This document shows positions 57,701-64,000 of a stretch of DNA of 64,000 bases, piece after piece. The stretch comes from Strigops habroptila (taxonomy: Eukaryota > Chordata > Aves > Psittaciformes > Psittacidae): positions 310,001 to 374,000 of the forward strand of contig NC_044289.2 of NCBI RefSeq assembly GCF_004027225.2, given 5' to 3'. A program made the translations under genes and the position numbers. The notes below the pieces were generated by a model. That model ran no database searches and had not been told where the DNA came from. It was given only the letters and a program-made list of their open reading frames with translations. The first letter of the stretch is position 1, and the number at the start of each line of letters is the position of its first letter.

Positions 57701-59811
57701 TAACACCATAGGCTGCACCTGCAAACCTCCATCCATTTTTCCTCCTTTAAAGACAGTAAAAATTGCACAGAACCTAGAGCTTGAGGTTTACCTATACGTA
57801 TTACCCGATTTCTCTGTAAAATCACAGAAGCATCAAACACACACTTAGGTTCATCAGCCATACTGTCCCTGGACACCCCCAGTCCCCAGGACCCCAAGGC
57901 CTCTCCTGCAGAAATGCTTGCTGTTCCCATCACATTTTGGCACAATGATGACAAGTGTGATATTAATGTTCCAGGTAAAGGCAGCCAGTGCAACAGAAGA
58001 AATAGGAATGGCCACAGGAATACCAAAAGAAAAGCTGAGTTTTGCTTGTTATTTTTAAACTAAATAATCCAGGGAACATCAAGGTAAACAGTGGCTTGAA
58101 AGGGTGCACTATGCTAAAGTTGAATACTCCAGCTCAAAATACCTGTGTGGGTGATGGGCCAAATTACAGTTTGGCCTGTCCTCCTGCGGAAGATGTAGTT
58201 CTCACCACACCATCTTTACTCTTGTCCTTTGCTGAGGAACTACAGTTTGTCATCCCAGACTGTTGGCACCTGCAGAGGTGCTGACTGAGTTCTGAAGGGC
58301 ACCCACATCCCAGAACCTCAGCACTAACAGGGAGGGTGACCCAGCGGTGACACTAAGCATCCAACAACCAGCCTGGGGCTCCAAGGGCAGGGGATCTGCA
58401 GCACATGCCCTAGAGGGGTGACAAAGCCAAGGTGGAAGTAGAACTACAGCACCCAGTGCCATGGTACAAATGCTGATGTTACTGGTGCCAGAGAGAGGTC
58501 TCTTGGGAGAATAAGAGGATAACTGTGTGCCACGTAACTCCAAATTTAAGTAGCTCTGTGCTTAAAAAGTAAGGTTCAGCTAAATGTCAATGTAATAATT
58601 TAATGAGCATAATAAATTATACTCCTATTTCTAAGCTTAGGGAAATCGCAGAGAGCAAAGGATGCTCCCCCCCAGTAAGATGAGAAGGAAAGAAAGAAGA
58701 GTGGACAGTGCAGATACTGTTGATGTTCCTGGGAGATCTGTGGGCTCAAGGTTGATTAGCAGCTGACGGTGTCCTTTCTGTGTCAGAAGATAAGCCAGGA
58801 GTAGAACACTGCAGGCAGCTGATAGCAATTCCCAGATCAAGGCTCGTGGGGGCTGCAGATGCAGAGCAGGAAGGATTTCCCAGAGAAAATGGCTTGTGAT
58901 GCTGAATGGTTCTGAAGTTTGTGAAAAGTGCCTTGAGCCTCCTAAATAAAAACATGTCACTGAAATCTTCTTCTCATCCCAGAAAATCATTTTGTTTTAA
59001 TCAGAAAGCAGCATCTCCCAAATTCAACCCAGATACATTTCAAATGTAATCAGCTTCGCCACGTAACGACTCCTCAGCCATCACTTACTGCTTCACACAA
59101 GTTTATTCTTGGAAATGTGCACTGCCTCCCCATCCATTGCCCTCACCAACAAAGGGGCGCAGGCCTCACTAAAACAAAAAAAGCTTCCAGTTTTAAACCA
59201 AAGCTGTCACTCATGAACTCTGGTGGTTTACATGGGGGGAGGGGGGGTGTGTGCAGATGACGGTAAGAACCTCGAAGCAGTTGATTCTTTTAGCCTTTTT
59301 TTTTGTTTGTTTTTTGCTTTAAAAAAGAGCTTTAGTGTGAAGTTTTAAGTTCAAATGAAGCAGTTTACTTGTAGACCCACGTGTCTCTGTCACTTCTTGT
59401 TTCTTCCCAAGGCTGCTGTACCTGTAATTGTCATTTATTTCAGTCCAGAAAGTTCAACAAAATCTGATGCCCCTTTACACTCCTGAAAAAGATCTTATAA
59501 TTTGCACAGTCCAAAATACATCAAAGGAATATTGTTATCCTATTCTACCCACAGTATTGGAGAGGGCCAGTGAGGTACTCAAAGTTGGTAATGATGTCCA
59601 TAATAAAACAAAATGAAGTCCATTCCTTGCAGCTTGTCAGCCACATCCCAGTCACTCCACACACGGTTCTCCTCCCCTTCCTCAGCTTGCTGGTCCTGCT
59701 GGGGGAAGATCTCGTGAGTCTGAGCTATGTCAGGTTTCAGTTTTTTCCCCTTTCTTTGACTTGGTATTTCTGAGATTTTCAAGGAACAATTGCTTGAGCC
59801 CAGAACCCCAC
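54745..59811. other. Intergenic, largest repeat-free stretch
   Basis: About 5 kb without CR1, LTR or any gene I can support. The absence of repeats here contrasts with the rest of the right half. The part at 55260-55760 has AT-rich complex text (for example TTGGTTAATTAAAATACC) that could be a regulatory element; untested. A G-rich run lies at 59237-59250. Confidence 0.45.
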
Positions 59812-60412
59812 CGTGTGCTGGGCTGCACCGCCAGAGAGTGAGCAGCAGGTTGAGAGAGGGGATTCTCCCCCTCTGCTGTGCTCTGGGGAGACCCCCCCTG
59901 CAGTCCTCATCCAGCTCTGGGGCAACAGCACAAGAGGGATGTGGAGCTGTTGGAGCGAGGCCAGAAGAGGCCCCGGAGCTGCTGCGAGGGCTGGAGCAGC
60001 TCTGCTCTGGAGCCAGGCTGAGAGAGCTGGGCTGGGGCAGCCTGGAGAAGAGAAGGCTCCTGAAGGGGAGACCTTAGAGCAGCTCCAGTGCCTAAAGGGG
60101 CTGCAGGAAACCTGGAGAGGGGCTTTGGACAAGGGCCTGTAGGGACAGGACAAGGGGAATGGCTTTAACCTGCCAGAGGGGAGATTGAGATGAGCTCTGA
60201 GTCAGAAGCTCTTCCCTGTGAGGGTGCTGAGGCGCTGGCACAGGGTGCCCAGAGAAGCTGTGGCTGCCCCATCCCTGGCAGTGTTCAAGGCCAGGTTGGA
60301 CACAGGGGCTTGGAGCAAACTGCTCTAGTGGAAGGTGTCCCTGCCCGTGGCAGGGGTTGGAACTGGATGAGCTTTAAGGTCCCTTCAACCAAAACCAGTC
60401 TGGGATTCTGTG
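59812..60412 (+). mobile_element. CR1 LINE copy starting at the shared internal 5' point
   Basis: About 600 bp from CCGTGTGCTGGGCTGCACC to AACCAGTCTGGGATTCTGTG. The 3' end is the same variant as at 54140. Several base differences among the three copies show independent ageing. Confidence 0.96.
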
Positions 60413-62135
60413 AAAGCAACAATTCAGATAATTCAAGTTCTAGCCCCGAAGGGTGCTTTGGCAAGGCACCAGCTCAGTTCCAAGAAACCAGAGAGAAGCA
60501 GGCAGCTTGGGAAGGGGTTTGATCAGCACTGAGAATATAACTACTCTCCTGCATCACACAAGCTCATCTCCTGATCACCACTGCCTTTGGACAAAGGAGC
60601 CCTACCAGCTCCATGGTTACACAAAGTTCTACGAACCCTTAGCTGTCAATGAAAATAAAGACACAGAGCTCCATGCTTCAAGCAGGACCAGTCTCCCCAG
60701 CCAGCTGGGCAGCAGAGGGGCTCTGCACTTCAGACAGCTCATTTCTGTGTAATAGCCCTATAATTTAGATACCAAGCCCAGGCCAATGAGGACTCAGTAG
60801 CCAAAATCACCACATTTTCATCCATCCAGCCTAGCACACAAACCTTTCTGTAATCCCTTTTTCCTAGCACATTATCTTTAATCATGTGCATAATAGAGAT
60901 TCAATTTGAGCTCTCAGCTGCAATTTCTTCCTTATTATTTACAGTGCTGTGTTTTCTGCAGCAATAAACAATTTTCCCCCATTCCATTTTGTATGGATCT
61001 GCCTCAAAGTTCAGAAAGAGCCTTTTAAGGTTTTTGTAGCCCTATGTGGATGCACCTGGCCAGTAATAAATGTAGAAACTCAGAGCTTTTACCCAAAAAA
61101 TTGAAGTGCACAAAGAAACTGGAGAGTACCTGCTTTCTTTGTTCTCCTTGAGATAACACTCCTGGAAATCTGACAATTATTTGGATTCATTTGCCAACAC
61201 TGTTTTCATCCAAGAGCCCAAATCCCATCATCAAGGATTGCTCCAGCACGTGCTGTGTCTTGTCAGCCTGATACTCTCCCACACTGAAATGTCCACCTAA
61301 GTGCTTCATTACCAGAGGTCTGTGTTTCACCTCTTTCCTTTGGTACCTTCTCCAGTACTTTCTGAACAAGCAACCTCTTTAAGCAATATCAGTAGTGTCA
61401 ACTGTTTAAAAAGAAAGTTGCCAAAACATGAAATTAATCCGGGCTGTGTAAATACACAGATTCCCCTTAATTGACTCTTTAAATGCACCTGTGTCAATGC
61501 AGGCACTCCAGTGATGTATCAGCTTGCAAGACTGAAAGGTCTATTCTGCCCTAGAGGAATCTGGGCTAACATTTCATAAATTACAATCATGTTTTCCTTT
61601 TCTGTTAATATTTTCATTTCAAAGGTCATTACTACACACACACACTCACAAAACAGGGGAAGGGGATGGAAGCTGCTTGAATCCCAGTTTGGGAATCACA
61701 GTCACTCCATGAATGATGCAAATCTACAATCTTACTACAAAGATATATCTATCCACAGCCAGTGCACTCACCTAGAAGAAGCTCCATTCTTTAGATCTGC
61801 ATGTGGATGAACATCCAGGCTATGGTAGCAGGTGGGAGCCACTTCTCTACATGTACACCTGGCAACTGGTCATCTCTTCTGAAGCTCAGTATTTCAGTTG
61901 AGCACCTTCATCCTACATTAAGGCAGCCAAACTTCAATCACCAGCCTTGAAAGCAGAGCAGCTGCAGCCAGTCACGCTCAGCAGGGTCATACAGGTGCTC
62001 TCTCTTCTTCCCTGGGGAGCAAAGACCAGGCCACGCAGCAGCCCTGGATCAGCACAAAATGAGAGACCCCAGCCATGACTGGGGCACTGTGCCTGTTCTA
62101 TTGTCCCAGTGTGAAGTGGGGGCTCTGATGCTTGA
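60413..62135. other. Intergenic, nothing recognised
   Basis: 1.7 kb. A short CACACACACACTCACA microsatellite lies near 61634-61650. No gene. Confidence 0.4.
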
Positions 62136-62288
62136 TCTCAGCTCAATCTCCCCTCTGGCAGGTTAAAGCTATTCCCCCTTGTCCTGTCCCTACAGACCCT
62201 TGTCAAAATCCCCTCTCCAGGTTTCTTGTAGCCCCTTTAGGCACTGGAGCTGCTCTAAGGTCTCCCCAGAGCCTTCTCTTCTCCAGGC
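62136..62288 (-). mobile_element. CR1 LINE internal fragment lacking both ends
   Basis: About 150 bp, CTCAATCTCCCCTCTGGCAGG to CCTTCTCTTCTCCAGGC. Neither the 3' terminal repeat nor upstream CR1 text is present. Confidence 0.92.
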
Positions 62289-63668
62289 AGAATGGAGAAT
62301 TTAATTCACTTTCTTAAATGTCTAAGGAACATAACATCTTCTCTTACTATTACCATATTAGCCTGAGAAGGTTTTTACGCCCCATCCTGGAGGGTGTCAG
62401 AAGCTTAATGTTAATTAAATAACAGATTTTAAAGTTATTTCTCATAATCACAGCTGTGATCTGAATTATTACTTGATGATATTCCCCTTTTGCTTGCTTG
62501 CTGCTTTTGATTGATTATTTGCATTTGCTGGTTTATAATGTGCCTGTATTGCTTCGAACAGAAGCATCTTTTTTGATTCTAACTGCATTACATTTTCTGG
62601 TCAGATGATGGATTGGACTTTCAAGCATACCATAAACACCAGCACATTCTCGCTGGCATGATATGTATCTATATTCCATATTCACTCTTCAGTGTATCCT
62701 GTATTCAATCATTCTTATATTCATTTCTCCTGATATTATTATTATTAGCCTTGGGGAACTTGTTTTATAAGCTATTTAGTTTGAATTAAGCATGTATGTC
62801 AGTCATTTCTTGTTTCTAAAAGAATACAGATGATAAATGATGGGATTTACACCGGACTCAGCTTTGGTCTAATTTCCATCTTTACCTCTATCTAAGTATT
62901 ATTACTATTAGTAAAACAAATGATGGATTCTTTATCACAACCTTCTGTGCACATATTTCACAGTCTTTTCAGTAGATTCATTAGGCACAAGTGAAATTAC
63001 TTTTTCTTTCTATCAATCAACTTTCTTGTTTAATCTGGTATGGTCTGAAGAGAAAAAGGTCTCTTTTTCTGTCATTTTTTCCCCCATAGGGCTCACTGCC
63101 ACTTCCGAAAAATAAAGTCAAGGATTGATCAAGATACTGGTTATATTTCAGCCATGTTTCATCTGAATGTGAGGATATCCATACGCTGAGACCTATGGAA
63201 ATTTTAATTATTTTCTAATCGAATGCACTTGGTCATTTAGGAACAAGTGAATGTGTAGATACTGGGGATATGTGTCTGGTCATTCTTTCAGTCATCTTTA
63301 ATGAGATTAAACGAGTGTACTGTTGGTGCAAATATATATGCAATGCAGAGTAAAATGATCACATCTGCAAGTTATAGTGGAACATTCAGATGTATAATCA
63401 GATGTTCCCACACATTCTTCTTGATGCAGCTTTGTTAGATCTTAATGCTTTATCCCCTTCCCACAGGTTTTGTAGCATAGCACACCTTGGAGACACAATG
63501 TTCAAATTGTTCCACATCATCCCTGAGCAAATGACTCACAGAAACGTCTCTGGGGATTTCTTGAGTAACTGGAACCTTTGTGGCAGAGTGGAGCACGCTA
63601 TTGCCTGCGGTTCTGCGCCCTTTTGGAGCAGGAGTGACTCACTGTTTCCTATTTTTGGCTTGAAGCCC
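62289..63668. other. Intergenic, AT-rich, candidate regulatory DNA
   Basis: About 1.4 kb of AT-rich, non-repetitive sequence with several TAAT-core motifs (TTAATGTTAATTAAATAAC, TTGATTGATTATTTGC). This texture is common in vertebrate enhancers near neuronal genes, but no comparison was possible. Confidence 0.35.
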
Positions 63669-64000
63669 ATAGATCATAGAATCACAGACTGGTTTGTGGC
63701 AGAAGAAACCTGAAAGCTCATCCAGTTCCAGCACCCTGCCATGGGCAGGGACACCTTCCACTAGAGCAGGTTGCTCCAAGCCCCTGTGTCCAACCTGGCC
63801 TTGAACACTGCCAGGGATGGGGCAGCCACAGCTTCTCTGGGCACCCTGTGCCAGCGCCTCAGCACCCTCACAGGGAAGAGCTTCTGCCTAAGAGCTCATC
63901 TCAATCTCCCCTCTGACAGGTTAAAGCCATTCCCCTTGTCCTGTCCCTACAGGCCCTTGTCCAAAGCCCCTCTCCAGGTTTCCTGCAGCCCCTTTGGGCA
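63669..64000 (-). mobile_element. CR1 LINE 3' fragment, cut by window edge
   Basis: Starts ATAGATCATAGAATCACAG, then ACTGGTTTGTGGCAGAAG, and runs to the window end through CTCTCCAGGTTTCCTGCAGCC. Minus strand; it probably continues beyond 64000. Confidence 0.95.

Overview
The window looks like a piece of a bird genome. Three things show this: vertebrate genes split by GT-AG introns, at least 20 CR1 LINE fragments whose 3' ends carry the short ATTCTATG-type repeat, and a solo LTR of the kind found in avian ERVL-like retroviruses. There is no bacterial, phage, CRISPR or operon-like content. I cannot name the species; the repeat types fit a neoavian bird or a relative, which is inference.

Layout. 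Three protein-coding genes, all on the minus strand, fill the left half. (1) 371-489 is the first coding exon of IFT52, in a CpG island; the rest of the gene lies beyond the left edge. (2) 2200-10855 is the whole coding region of SGK2 in 12 exons (364 codons plus stop), reconstructed here with matching splice sites and phases; its 3' UTR probably runs to about 1105. (3) 27047-29267 is the whole coding region of SLC32A1, the vesicular GABA/glycine transporter VGAT/VIAAT, in two exons (521 codons plus stop); its 3' UTR probably ends near 25918, and a large CpG-rich region lies upstream (about 28900-32900). These genes do not form one pathway: IFT52 is ciliary, SGK2 is an AGC-family signalling kinase, and SLC32A1 loads inhibitory transmitter into synaptic vesicles.

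The right half (about 33000-64000) has no gene I can support. It is AT-richer sequence holding CR1 insertions, including one 2.6-kb copy with decayed endonuclease and reverse-transcriptase reading frames (42092-44690), plus low-complexity tracts and one compact cluster of inverted repeats (about 49765-49844). Some stretches could be conserved regulatory elements, but that needs a comparison I cannot run.

The most notable observations are these. Two CR1 copies 4848 bp apart share 1060 bp with no mismatch found by eye, flanked on both sides by diverged CR1 sequence, which suggests gene conversion. Three roughly 600-bp CR1 copies start at the same internal position. SGK2 is a direct neighbour of SLC32A1, which is not the human order as I recall it. 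An orphan GC-rich block with G-rich minisatellites and a 27-G run lies between them. I did not find an undescribed functional system.
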